Origin: Rhyzopertha dominica
Taxonomy: Eukaryota; Arthropoda; Insecta; Coleoptera; Bostrichidae
Assembly: GCA_025024175.1 (NCBI GenBank)
Contig: QCXZ01000053.1
Coordinates: 9,176,001 to 9,240,000 of the forward strand
Length of the DNA stretch: 64,000 nt
Reading direction: 5' to 3'
Position numbers and translations under genes: made by a program. The notes beneath the pieces were generated by a model. The model made no database searches. It was not told where the DNA came from and was given only the letters and a program-made list of their open reading frames with translations. Shown piece by piece: positions 39,379-49,998 of the stretch; position 1 is the stretch's first letter, and every line of letters begins with the position of its first letter.

Positions 39379-41224
39379 CTACTCGCGAATTCCTATGTCT
39401 TCTTCGCAACAGTCACACTCGTTCTCTTCATTTTCTTCCACGCAGTCAGCTGCATATTCATGGTCCCCTCTAATGGTCGATCCTTCGCCAATAATACCCT
39501 TGTACCAGAGCAGTCTCTCATTTTCGTTCCACGAGCTGTTCAATTTTGAAAGCAATGTCTGTATGTCTTTCAGTTTTTCTGCATTGACAGGGTTAGACAG
39601 GGCAACTTCACGTAAGTCTGCCTTCCGTAGGGAACGTCCTTTTTTCAAGAAACTGGTAAACTTGTTGACAGGGTCATCGTTTCGATAATGAATTTCCATT
39701 TTTACCTGCGGGATGTTCCCCTTGGAAGACTTTTGTATGTAAATTCTTTTGATATCTTGGATTCCATCTGTTTTCTTTAGCAGCGTTGACAACTCCATAA
39801 AATCGTAAACTTTCCAGTTTTCTCCCAACACCTTTACTTCTTTCGAAACTTCTCTGAAGTACTGCCAATACTCTTCTTTGGTCAGCATTATACTTTGCTT
39901 CCTAGTAATCTTTTCTAGTCGACCACAAACACGGTCAGCAGGTAAAAATGAATAGCCACGGACCGGAAAACAAAGAAAGATTTCCTTCAGTTGGTGGGGC
40001 GAATTCTTGAGGAGCCAGTAAATCAACACGTGAACAATGTTGGCATTCTTGTTCTGCCCACCGCAGCCGTCTGCAAAGAGCCTCAGCGTATGACAGTCTA
40101 CTGCGGATGCATGGTTTTTTAGGAAATCGTACAAGGCAGAACCAATTTCATTAGATCCCCATTTGGCCTGTTTTTCTGTCCAAGTGTACAAGTGCGTATC
40201 TTTGGTTTTAGGGTCAGTCACACAGAAATTGTATAGAGCCAATTGACGCAGATAAAAAGCTTCTTGTATATTAACTTTTGGCAATTGCTGCACTTACTGG
40301 AGATCAAAGCAGTACGTTGTAGAATTATCTGGCTCTTCATTCAGGAAAAAGTGAAACTGCTTTGCCCTCAACTTGTGGACTCTTTTTTTCGGTAATTGCG
40401 TTGATTTTGTCTTTGTCACTTTTAGCTGTCTTAATAGTGAATGTACTGCACACATCAGATGCAGGAGTTCCGAATCCAATGTTGTATTCATTGACAAAGA
40501 TGTTATAGAAAAATCGGTAACGCACTTGCAGTTCTGGGGTTTCTTTCAGGCTCTCATAACGTTTCCATAATTTGGTGATGTTCAAATCTACAGAAAGGTC
40601 TTTTCGACTTTTTCCTATTGTAATGACTGTCTTTTGCCGGAAGAGATTCAATGAATGCTTTTACGCTGGCTCGTTTGTCTTCATACTTTTTCTTTCGCCT
40701 GTCTCCCCCACGCTTCTCTTTTATTTCGCCGTCGAAAAACTTTTTCTTTGCAATGGTAATCAAATTCCTTTGAGAAAGTCTGGCTGCTGCTATAAACATT
40801 TTTTTGCAAACAGGTACATGACTGTTGATTTTGCTCAATTTATAGTTAATACGTAGGGTTTGCCCAGTCTTATGTTTGCGTCTTCTTCGGAGAAGATAGT
40901 CAGTAAATGGGCAACCTTTTCGTCGATTTTCGACTTTATTGGGCACGAATACAACTTTGCTCTAAACCGAATCACATCCTCTCTTGTGATACTGAGGCAC
41001 TTATAAGATTTCGAATTATGTTTGCAAGGTTGTGTGAAATCCTCGGCATTTGGAAAATGATTTGTGTATCTGAAATAGGTCAAATCCAAAAAATTAACAG
41101 ATTGCTAAAATATAAACTCAAAAAACTACCTGAGTTTCTTCTGTTTATCACGTTTCGATCTGCCACCACTGCGCCTCCTGCTGCTTTCAGATCTTCTCCC
41201 CACAAGTGGAATACTGTCTTCCAT
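39379..41224 (-). pseudogene. DUF7869-type protein, probable transposase, fragmented
   Basis: Model: exon 1 at 41130-41224 (MEDSIPLVGRRSESS, serine/arginine-rich), a 60-nt GT-AG intron, then exon 2 from 41069 to the stop at 39379. Exon 2 opens with YTNHFPNAEDFTQPCK, includes VPVCKKMFIAAARLSQRNL, LPAKDSHYNRKKSKR and DLNITKLW, and in the long intact part (39379-40293) LRLFADGCGGQNKNAN and FPVRGYSFLPADRVCGRLEK. The DGCGGQNKN segment is the hallmark of DUF7869 proteins and resembles the second strand of an RNase H-like DDE fold. Frameshifts lie near 40870-40940, 40600-40650 and 40390-40400, and a TAA at about 40294-40296 interrupts the frame. Location inside TIRs supports a transposase role, but catalysis by this family is an inference. 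Confidence 0.7.
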
Positions 41225-41372
41225 TACATTACAAAATAAAAAATGAACAGATTGCTAAAACATATCCTCAAAAATCCTTACCTGGGTGTTTTCTGTTTAT
41301 CACGTTTAGATTCGCCGCCACTGCTCCGCCAACTGCCTTCAGATCTTGGCTTCAGAAGAGGAACACCTTCTT
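41087..41372 (-). repeat. Tandem duplication of exon 1 of the DUF7869 gene
   Basis: Two about 145-bp units in direct orientation (41087-41222 and 41235-41372) share AACAGATTGCTAAAA and TTCTGTTTATCACGTTT. Both encode a similar arginine/serine-rich segment (SGGRSKRDKQKK and SGGESKRDKQKT) and both end in a usable GT donor (41128-41129 and 41280-41281). Only the inner unit has an ATG. Confidence 0.8.
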
Positions 41373-41693
41373 TCAATTCCAACAACCACTAATTTCGTCA
41401 AAAAAAGGCTACTAATAGTCCGATACTTAGCCAACAAGCCGGCGTGCCAACGAAAATACTTCGCTTTGAAACTCACAAAAATGGCTGCGGTTTGAAATAC
41501 AATGCTTGAACCAAAAACTGCGTTTTGCAAAACAAACCAAATTTGGCATCTAAATCTTTATAGGAAATACTGCGATTTGACAAACCGCAGTAGTGACATT
41601 CGAAAGAGTGGCATTTGAAATATGTGCTGCCATCTTTACCTCATTTTCTATATCATAGTCGAAAACTGCGGTTTGCAGATCAACTCCACATTT

Positions 41694-42240
41694 GGTCACT
41701 AAAGTATGTCCACAATAAGACAGAAAGCTGTATAAATACAAAAATTACGAGCCTTGCTTTAACTTACTAAGCGCCAGTCATCAACAGACAAATGTTTGTG
41801 TGCGTTGGCCCACTGCAGCCTTTTTTAAATCATACTTGGGGTCAATTTTGTTTTTTTTTTGACCAGTCTACGACATTTGAAACCCAACTGAACCGACACA
41901 TTATATCCAGCACCCTCAAACTTCTGTCGCAATATTTCACCGCACTCTTGTGCCTATAGGAGTTATAAGGGGTTTTATGCCACATCTCCTCTTCCGAGCA
42001 ACGGCGGTGGACTCACTGGCTTTAACTTTGCTGTTGATATGCTNTACGGATGCTGGTGAAACTCTACATCTACAAGCAATTTGCAAAAAAGCCCCATCNT
42101 ACGTACTTTATTTATTGGGTTTTATTCTGAATACGAAAAAAAAACAAAAAGTAAGGATAACTAAAATACATATNAAAGTTTCTTATATTTCTTTTGAAAT
42201 ATATGTGTTGCCTGTAATTCCAGGGCATCAGGATTAGAAG
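41694..42240 (-). pseudogene. Tc1-like transposase, 5' half
   Basis: Broken minus-strand frames resemble the Tc1 helix-turn-helix region (LQIACRCRVSPASV, then KRRCGIKPLITP) and RLQWANAHKHLSVDDW, the usual lead-in to the first catalytic aspartate. It stops at the DUF7869 insertion. Ns at 42044, 42099 and 42174 add uncertainty. Confidence 0.6.
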
Positions 42241-42814
42241 GAGCTGCTTGCTTCCCTGTCATGTTTTTATTAAAACGATTTATTAATTATAAAATTACTG
42301 TGCGTACCAAATTTGAAAGTATGTCTTTAGTAATATTGGTGCAATGACGTAAAGGTAAACTCCCAGTTCGCAGTACCGCAGGACGTGCCTGACCTCCAGA
42401 TTTAGCTTTAGTAAAAGTCATGATTCTTATTAAAGCCAAACCTTCATCCCAGGTTCGTTCCTGAGGACATCCTCCACTAATATCAGTCTTTTTTCGCAAC
42501 AATTTTACCCTCTTCACTTCAATTTATCGAAAAATTGCAATAATATTGCTGTGTTTTTACCGTCCCGAGCGATTTGTCTTAGTCGATATACACTAACAGT
42601 ACAGTCACGGCTTATCAGTGCAATTATGGACGCAACAAAAGCACTAAAAACTTACGATGCTTTTGTGACTTTCATTTTGTGGATTTTATTTGGGACGACA
42701 TGAAAATCTTCTATGTGTGACCATTTCGCTATTCTCTCCTTGCCTTTGTGGACGAAATGGAGAGTCTTCTTTGTGATTGGATTATTTCTAATGCATTTTA
42801 AAAGATGAGGAGCA
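42241..42814. other. Spacer with an unrecognised minus-strand ORF
   Basis: The ORF at 42287-42517 (KTDISGGCPQERTWDEG) is not familiar. The rest shows nothing I can support. Confidence 0.4.
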
Positions 42815-43511
42815 TCAAACCAGAGGTATTACACATTCACCAATGCGAATCACCTCATGCCTTTCTTCCTTACCTTTTCTTAATGTCTGGGGTTTAGTCT
42901 CCTTGGTTAGTTCATGAACGGCTTTAGAGTTGTCAGCTATATCTTTAAAAATACGCATAATGTTTTCCCAAGACTCGCATCCTGTTGAATAGGTAAAAAC
43001 AATCGGGTGTTTCCATGCTCGTAACACAGACACTTTTGAGCATCCATAGTGCAACGTGATCAGCCACCTCACATTTTCTCTTAGTCCTATCATCAACAAA
43101 TCCTGGAACAGTATCCTTAAACTTTGAGAACTTCAATTTTGGCTGCAATGACATTTCGTCGAATATTAAAATGCATCATTTTTGCATTATTTTTGGCTCT
43201 CAATGTATGGAACACTTCTTCCCTGATGCCGGGCCTAAGAAATGTGCCGTACGACCTTCCTGACAGTCTCAGCACTGTGCAGGCTAAACAAACTTGCTAG
43301 AAACCTGTTGGTCACAGTTTGTCTAACATATCCCAATGCCCTTCCCTAGCAAACCTTTCGACTTCCAACAACCTCCTCCTTACAGACTGGCCCCTAAATA
43401 TGCTGGAAGCAGCTTTCTTCTTCACTCGTAATAATTCTCTGTATGAAGCCTTAGCTTTGGGTGTTAACTTCGACTGGCAATGCACCCCAGCGAGTGCTGA
43501 AATATGATCTG
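42815..43511 (-). pseudogene. P-element-like transposase relic, copy 1
   Basis: Minus-strand frames read RRRLLEVERFAREGHWDMLD (about 43400-43330), RPGIREEVFHTLRAKNNAKM (about 43230-43175), KFKDTVPGFVDDRTKRKCEV (about 43135-43065) and AWKHPIVFTYSTGCESWENI (about 43020-42960). The order and the W-K-x-P-I-x-F-T-x-S motif match P-element/THAP9 transposases. Frameshifts separate the pieces and the THAP finger is absent. It is a partial duplicate of 44300-44990. Confidence 0.7.
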
Positions 43512-44299
43512 CAAGTTTCTATAGGTATAACGCAGAACCAAATATGTCAAAACTATTGATATTTCAAATTTTGTTTACATTAACGTGGCAAACTTGTTGG
43601 AGTGTTACCAACAAAATACCCTGTTCGCTTCTGATAGTTCATTGCAAAATTTCCGTAGACAAAGAAGATATTTCGATAAATTTACATATCGTGTTTTGGC
43701 TCCCTAAGTGTCGTCGGTGAAATTGACATTGCCTAGAATATCGGTATTTACCTTTTTTACCCTCTTTCTCACTTGGCTTTTGGCCTATTTTCCTCTGTGT
43801 TTCTGTGATGAACTTTTTAAGTTACCTAAAAGATTGATAAACACAACCCTCCACATTCTTTGCTAAAATGCAGTATAAAAAATGACATCAATTAATAAAC
43901 CACAGGTATCGAGTCGACAACAAAACCATTGTTTTTAATAAAACAGCTAATACAATATTAGGCTTCCCATGAAAAAATATAAACATATGATTCAAATGAT
44001 AATTTGCAGTCTGCAAAAAGAAGCAAAAGAATGATATTCCTTGCAACGCTGGAAAGAGAATTGATCCCGAATAAAAAATATATCGAAGCCACAAGCGCCT
44101 TTGTTTAAAAAAACAGCTATTTGATATTTCTAAAGGGTCAAAAATTCCCTCTTTCCCAAAATGGCTTCATATGAAACAAGATAGATGGAGATAAATCACA
44201 CAGTTTCAGAGAAGTTTAAGAAACTAAAAATGACTGCAAGAACCAGAATGCAGGAATAAAGAAATCGAAGGAATTGGATTGTTCCAGGAACAAAATTTT
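43512..44299. other. Spacer between the two P-element relics
   Basis: AT-rich, no supported ORF. The minus-strand ORF at 43888-44094 is hydrophobic and unrecognised. Confidence 0.45.
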
Positions 44300-44990
44300 G
44301 AAGTAGAGCCGTTTAGATAGTGGGGCAATGTTTTCCCAAGATTCGCATCCTTTTGAATAGGTTAAATCAATCGTCTGTTTCCATGCTCGTGACCCACACA
44401 CTTTTGAGCATCCATAGTGCAACATGATCAGCCACTTCACATTTTCTCATAGTCCTATCATCAACAAATCCTGAAACAGTATCCTTAAACTTTGAGAACG
44501 TTAAGTTTGGCTACAATGACATTTCGTCGAATATTAAAATGCATCATTTTTGTTTGTTTGTTCTCAATGTATGGAATACTTCATCGCTGATGCCGGACCT
44601 AAGACAAATGTGCCGTACGACCTTCCTGACAGTTTCAGCACTGGGCAGGTTAAACAAACTTGCTAGAAACTTGTAGGTCTTTGGGCTTCGCTTATAAATA
44701 GCTAAAGCCAAAAGCTTATCCGCTTCTGTAAAAATATGTTTGTTTTTGCATTCCGGATTTGCGAATCCACAAATTTTTTAACTACAGGTCCCAGTTTGTC
44801 TAACATATCTCAGTACCCTTCCCTAGCGAAGCTTTCAACTTTCAACAACCTCCTCCTTATAGGCTGGCCCCTACGTATGCTGGAAGCAGCACCCGTAATA
44901 ATTCTCTGTAAAAAGCCTTAGCTTTGGGTGTTGGCTTCGATTGGCAATGCACCCCAGTGAGTGCTAAAATATGTTCTGCAAATAAAGAAT
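44300..44990 (-). pseudogene. P-element-like transposase relic, copy 2
   Basis: Same family as 42815-43511, in the same orientation. It preserves a stretch missing from copy 1: EADKLLALAIYKRSPKTYKF followed by LASLFNLPSAETVRKVVRHI (about 44720-44590), the region after the coiled coil in P transposases. It then reads RSGISDEVFHTL and AWKQTIDLTYSKGCESWENI. Copy 1 has a deletion at the corresponding place (about 43308). The two relics descend from one element with independent damage. Confidence 0.72.
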
Positions 44991-45533
44991 ATATGACATA
45001 TAACATATAACAAACAGTGGTCGGTCATGCATATTGTGTGCAATTAATTTTTACAAATATGTTTTGTAATATAACAGCCATGGATCGATATTACAGTATA
45101 TTCTAATACCGACAATAATTGATATTGCTGCGTGCGAAATTTAAATAATACTTTCACAATAGTGAACTAGATATGTACATAGCATAATAAAAAATGCAAT
45201 CGTAGATAAGACACATCACAAAATATATTACACACATAGCAAAACTATACCCTAAACCGTTTTATATTTTTATATGCGTCATACGGCAAATGATCTTGTC
45301 GAATCCGCCTTATATTACATCTCTATTGTGCAAAATTTTGTTGATATTTTTTATGTAATAAAAAGTTACAGTGATTGTTAGAATTTTGATATAAGTATTA
45401 CAAATACCCTGATGCTGATATGTCTTCAAAATGATCATTTGTTATTTCCTACCAAGACGTTTTATATTGTAGGAAGTTATAATTTATGGTATAGTTAACA
45501 ATAGCTTTTGTGATATTATGAAGTTTTGTTATG
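44991..45533. other. Spacer without recognised features
   Basis: Very AT-rich, no ORF of note. Confidence 0.5.
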
Positions 45534-45893
45534 TTACGATCTAGAAGGGGTGAAGTAAGTTAATTCTGGCATTGTGTGGAAATTGGCAGGATGGAGGGAG
45601 TAAATTTGACGGCACAATTGTCTAGAAATATGAAGCACGTCAGCCAACAGCAAAACATCCGTTACTAAATATATTCTTAGGTAATCCCACAAAGTTTGCC
45701 GATCGAATGCTATCCATACTTTCTTGGTATGCTCGTAATCTTCGTCACAACACTGCAAATTTATTATGAAAATATTTTCTTCCAACATTTGCCATGAACA
45801 CGGCACGCAAACAATTACGTTGTAAGTTTTGGACCAGTTATTCAAGACTGTTTTGCATAAATCTGGCCGAGTCGAGAAATCCCAGCTCATCAA
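45534..45893 (-). pseudogene. Polinton-type DNA polymerase B fragment
   Basis: About 70 residues, DEDYEHTKKVWIAFDRQTLW, DYLRIYLVTDVLLLADVLHI and SRQLCRQIYSLHPANF, match the exonuclease III (YLVTDVLLLAD, with conserved Y and D) region of protein-primed family B DNA polymerases found in Polinton/Maverick elements. The upstream half of the ORF (MMSWDFSTRPDLCK) is unrelated, and no other Polinton gene (integrase, ATPase, capsid) is nearby. A captured or decayed fragment. Confidence 0.7.
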
Positions 45894-45924
45894 GACTTAA
45901 CACGAATCTCCTTAGCAATTGAAA

Positions 45925-46330
45925 TATTGTTTTTTTTTTTATTTAAAAGAATCAAATGAATGGGTCGGGACATATTTCTTCGGCTACTGCAGTTACGCAT
46001 TCTTTGATTATTTTAACTTTTCGCGATTTTATGAGCCACACGAAAGCTGACTCGAGTGGAAGCCTCTTGTTCAGCATTGACTTTCGTAAACAAAGATTGC
46101 TGCGATTTCTATCCGCGTTTCAAAGCTTCAAATTTTTCTGTCCGTAAACTTTCCATGTATTTAGAGTAATTTTGAAAACGTTTCGTTTCATAATGACGTT
46201 TAATGTTATATTCTTTGAGAATACCTTTGGTTTCATTGCAAATTGTATGCCTTCCAAAAGTTCAGAATTTTTTTCCCCAAAAAGTAAAATTTATTTGACA
46301 CGCTTGACAAAACGCTATTTTCGGGTAGCT
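45925..46330 (-). pseudogene. hAT transposase relic, N-terminal zinc-finger part
   Basis: Minus-strand frames give IAFCQACQ, then KGILKEYNIKRHYETKRFQN, YSKYMESLRTEKFEALKRG, a stop, and SQQSLFTKVNAEQEASTRVS with FRVAHKIA and IIKECVTAVAEEICPD. This is the arrangement at the N-terminus of SCAND3/ZBED-like hAT transposases ('EYNLKRHYETKH', then a conserved helical block). The catalytic region is absent. Confidence 0.7.
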
Positions 46331-47150
46331 ATAATAGAATAAATCTTGCACCATGTATTATTAAAAATACAGGACCTATTAATAATGGCAACTCTTTATA
46401 GCAATCAATTCTCACACTGCATTGCTTTGGCCAATCGTACCCCATTATTATAACCTTATTCAAGCCTTGCACTACAACGAACGGTACATCCCACTTGAAC
46501 TCATCTATTGCTAATTCTATGAATACTTGACATTTCACCACTTGAGGTTTTTCTTTGATCGCACCTCTTAATACCACTCCATTTACATTCGTTATATAAT
46601 TTCGCGGACACACAACTAATTTGACACCCCGTATCTAACAAAACCTGCATTAATTTACCTTGAACATTTATTTGGATAGTCGGTAAGGTTATCAATGTAT
46701 TTTTTGACATTCGATTTCTTCAACCAAATTTCGAAATTATTTGCAAAAAGCATCCAAACTTTTTGTTTTTTTGTTCATTTGAATTACTACTAGTCGCCAT
46801 TGATCCCTATTTCGATTGAAGTTACGCGGAGCCGCCCCCGTATTTGTGTTTCTAGCCACCGACTTTCCTACCGGTTACGATTTTGATCAACTCGGCATTT
46901 TTCTACGCATTTCAAATGTTTTTCACTTGTTCTACGCCTCTCATTTAATAATGCGTACCCGAGATATACTGGAAAATGATTTACAATATATTCAATAGCT
47001 TTTTCGTTTTCCACTGGATGACTCAAATATGATAGTTCTTTTTTCGTACGCAAAAAATAATCTGCCATACTCACATCAGTATACTTCCCGTATCTAATTT
47101 TATAATGCAGCTCCCTCTCTCCGTTCACCCCCAGTATCCTTAAAAAAACA
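46329..47150 (-). pseudogene. LTR retrotransposon gag-protease fragment
   Basis: Gag part at 46868-47128: MADYFLRTKKELSYL and ENEKAIEYIVNHFP. Then, after frameshifts, an aspartic protease: IQINVQGKLMQVLLDTGCQI (46605-46680) with the catalytic DTG, and downstream VPFVVVQGLNKVIIMGYDW (about 46450-46510), the flap-distal 'ILG-D-W' end of the fold. Reverse transcriptase and integrase are missing. Gypsy-like by motif order. Confidence 0.72.
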
Positions 47151-49998
47151 TTTTTAAATGATGAGAAATCGCAATTGAGCCTAATCGTTTGCCGACCCTT
47201 TTAGGCAGTTTAATATTAAGAGGGGCATTTACTTGGAGCGATCGGGCAGAAATGTAAATTATGCAACCCATATTACCAGCGGGACATGGGACGTAAGAGG
47301 GTAGCCGATAGGTTGTCATCGCGCAAAGATCTTACGAGCAACAGACGGGCTAAACTAATATTCGGAAAATTGCTGACTGTGGGGTGTGCATAAAAAAGTA
47401 AGCATGATATTAGTAACTTACTATGATCTTATACTAGGTTATTCAAAATATGGAATAACCCATTTATTTCTGTAAATATGAACTATATAACATTTCATTC
47501 TAACTGCATGATTTCTGTAGGAACTTTTATAACAATTTTCCTTCCGCCTCCCCATTGCTTCGGCAGGCAGTAAATTAATGTGAAAGAGCTTTTAACATTA
47601 AACTTGTCCCGTGTAATTACTAATTAGACATACAATCTTAGAAATCCAGTCATATCGGAATAGATCGTATACCGCTCGATCATTCCCGACAGGATTGTAT
47701 CTTAGCCTCACTCTTCAGTGGATACCACGCGACGGACCTGGTGGGGATGGGCATTCGCATTCTGCTCTCGTGACGGACTCGTGCGAAAGGGTTTGCGGTT
47801 TTAGATTTTTTGAATGTTTTTACTCATTTATCGTGCTCATGTTTTTGGTAGTGTACAAAGAAATATGTAGCTACAACGTGGAGTTCGAATTTTTCGTTTA
47901 TGTGCCTTAGTTTTCGAGAAATAGCTCGCCAAAGATACGCATTTTTAAGCAAAATATAACAACAAATATTTACATTACTGTACCAAATTCAGAAAAAACT
48001 CGAACTCTACGTTGTAGCTACATCNTTTGTCATTGCCATGTCGAAATTTCACTTCGAAAAAGTTTCGAATAACTTGGTAAAATGTAAAACGGTAGGTGCT
48101 TAAAATGACCCGATTCGCTCTAGGTAAACGCCCCTCTCTTGCATCGTCCAATATAGACAATCGTCCATTAACAAACTTGACCTTGAGAAATGCCAATTCA
48201 AAAATTTCAAACTCGGAATGCACAAAACAATTGAAATACAATGAAATCAGCTTACGACCTTATAAAATCTGCACTTAACACAATAATAAAGAATATTCGA
48301 GGATAGCCACCCTATTACAACCGAAAGCAATGACAAGGACCATTAAGCCATCGTCATCGCCACCGACTAGACTTCTGAACACCTGTTGTATCGCGGTTTC
48401 CCTCCTATCACACATATAAGCTACTAACGCCACCTACGTCTCACTTCTTGAACCACTAACCCTTACAATCTTTAACGTAATTTTTAAACAAAGAGTACCT
48501 AAAATTGTTCCCTATGTCTGTCCTTTAGCTCCATAAACTGCCATCTGCTGACTAAAGTGGTCACATAGGAAATTAAACATCAATATAAGTGCATGGTCAA
48601 CCATTGATTGAGGAATTTCTGTGTCAGATCAATAATGTCATCGTATTTGTATTTTAACGTTAATATTTATACTTTCTCTCACGGACAATCTATCGAACAC
48701 TGATATTCTATGTCATTGCCTTAGATCCTTTAAAAGCATATTCTTTTTTAGCGCTGTTAAGAATTCTTCATGTGCATAACATCCTAATTTCATAGGTATC
48801 TTATAAGCGTTGACAATGCAGGTAGCGGTAAAATGCCGCAAATGTTTGTAAGTGCTACTGCTTCTTATATAAAGAAGCACGTACGATAAAATCCAGTCAC
48901 CACTGTATCGCCTTGCATTCTTACTTGTATACTTTCTAAGTTTTAGACAGTCGAAGATAATACTTTTAAGATTTTCTGGAAGATGAAGGGTTCCAGGGTT
49001 TGCCTTAAAATGATTCGAATCTTTTTCGCATTATTTTTAATTCATCGAGTAATTTCTTTATCCTGATGTTGGTTCTGTACCTCATATTAGTTAATATCTT
49101 GCTATATGTTTGTAGCTTTTCTAACTTCCCAGCTTTCTGGAACAAATAGTAGTATTTTCAGACGTAGATAATTTGCAACTTATGTTCCTTATGCATCTGT
49201 ACAACATGCTATAATCTGCTGTAGGTGGAAGGAATTTATTTTCCGTTGATAACGGCACGCTACTATGACAAACATTTATGCTATCATATCAGCTCTGAGA
49301 AAACTTCGGGCTCGTAAGGAACGATTCCATTTTTCTTAAATCCATTTATGGCATTGACTGGGTTGCAGGATTGGTTGAAAATGCTCGGTATTTGCAAAAC
49401 TGTAACAACTCCCCCGGGGTGATTTGTCTACCATTTCTCTAGTGCTTCATCATGATAGTGTTTAAGCACATACATAAAACTTTTGTTCAGTAATATTTGT
49501 TTAGTATGGCATTTTTAAAATTGACGAAATTTATTACAAAGTTGTAGTCCACAAACTGCGATTGAAAATTGCAAGTCAAATTATCAGTAATCAATAAAAA
49601 CGCGCAATTCAGCTTGACTCCTTGCGCAGCACAGTAATCCTTATCAAGATCCTTCTACTTCGTTTTTCGTCGAAATAGAAAATCTGTTTCAATATTAGAC
49701 CTCCCATTAAGCATTCGCTATCCCAAGGATACATTATTATGTGTTTCACTCTTCATGAGAGTCTGATTCTTCATGAGTACTGCTGTTATCATCTGTGTTT
49801 ATAATGACAGGTGCTACGTCAGATGCATCCAAGCGTTTTCCACGTTTCCACCATCCCAAAATTTCTTCATTAGTGTGTCGTACTGTTGCATACCACATTT
49901 CAGGAGTTATTTTATTCCGTGCTTCCTTCCAGATTTTTCTACACCATAATCATCTCGTCCACTATTTATGTTGTAATAATTTTTTGTTACTCCCAATA
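47151..49998. other. Long stretch with few recognisable features
   Basis: Apart from the inverted repeat at 47865-48023, I find only short unrecognised ORFs. A minus-strand segment at about 49740-49900 reads MWYATVRHTNEEILGWWKRG, then an acidic tail ending in a stop, and may be the C-terminus of a DDE transposase of unknown class. An N lies at 48025. Confidence 0.4.
47865..48023. repeat. Inverted repeat with 31-bp arms
   Basis: ATGTAGCTACAACGTGGAGT at 47865 (continuing TCGAATTTTT) is matched in inverse orientation at 47993-48023, ending GTTGTAGCTACAT, with a loop of about 95 bp. It could be the terminal repeats of a small MITE or a hairpin; no target duplication was evident. Confidence 0.7.

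Larger units (their letters stand above)
38908..41689 (-). mobile_element. DUF7869-type transposon with TIRs and 4-bp target duplication
   Basis: The left end reads GTGGAGCTGATCTGCAAACC and continues GCAGTTTT; the right end is the complement of GTGGAGTTGATCTGCAAACC and continues the same way. ATTT lies on each side (38904-38907 and 41690-41693). The 2782-bp unit interrupts a Tc1 transposase whose two halves resume on either side, which independently confirms both boundaries. The only coding content is the DUF7869-type protein. Copies of an ACTGCG(T/G)TTTG motif recur internally near 39137, 41512 and 41575. Confidence 0.82.
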
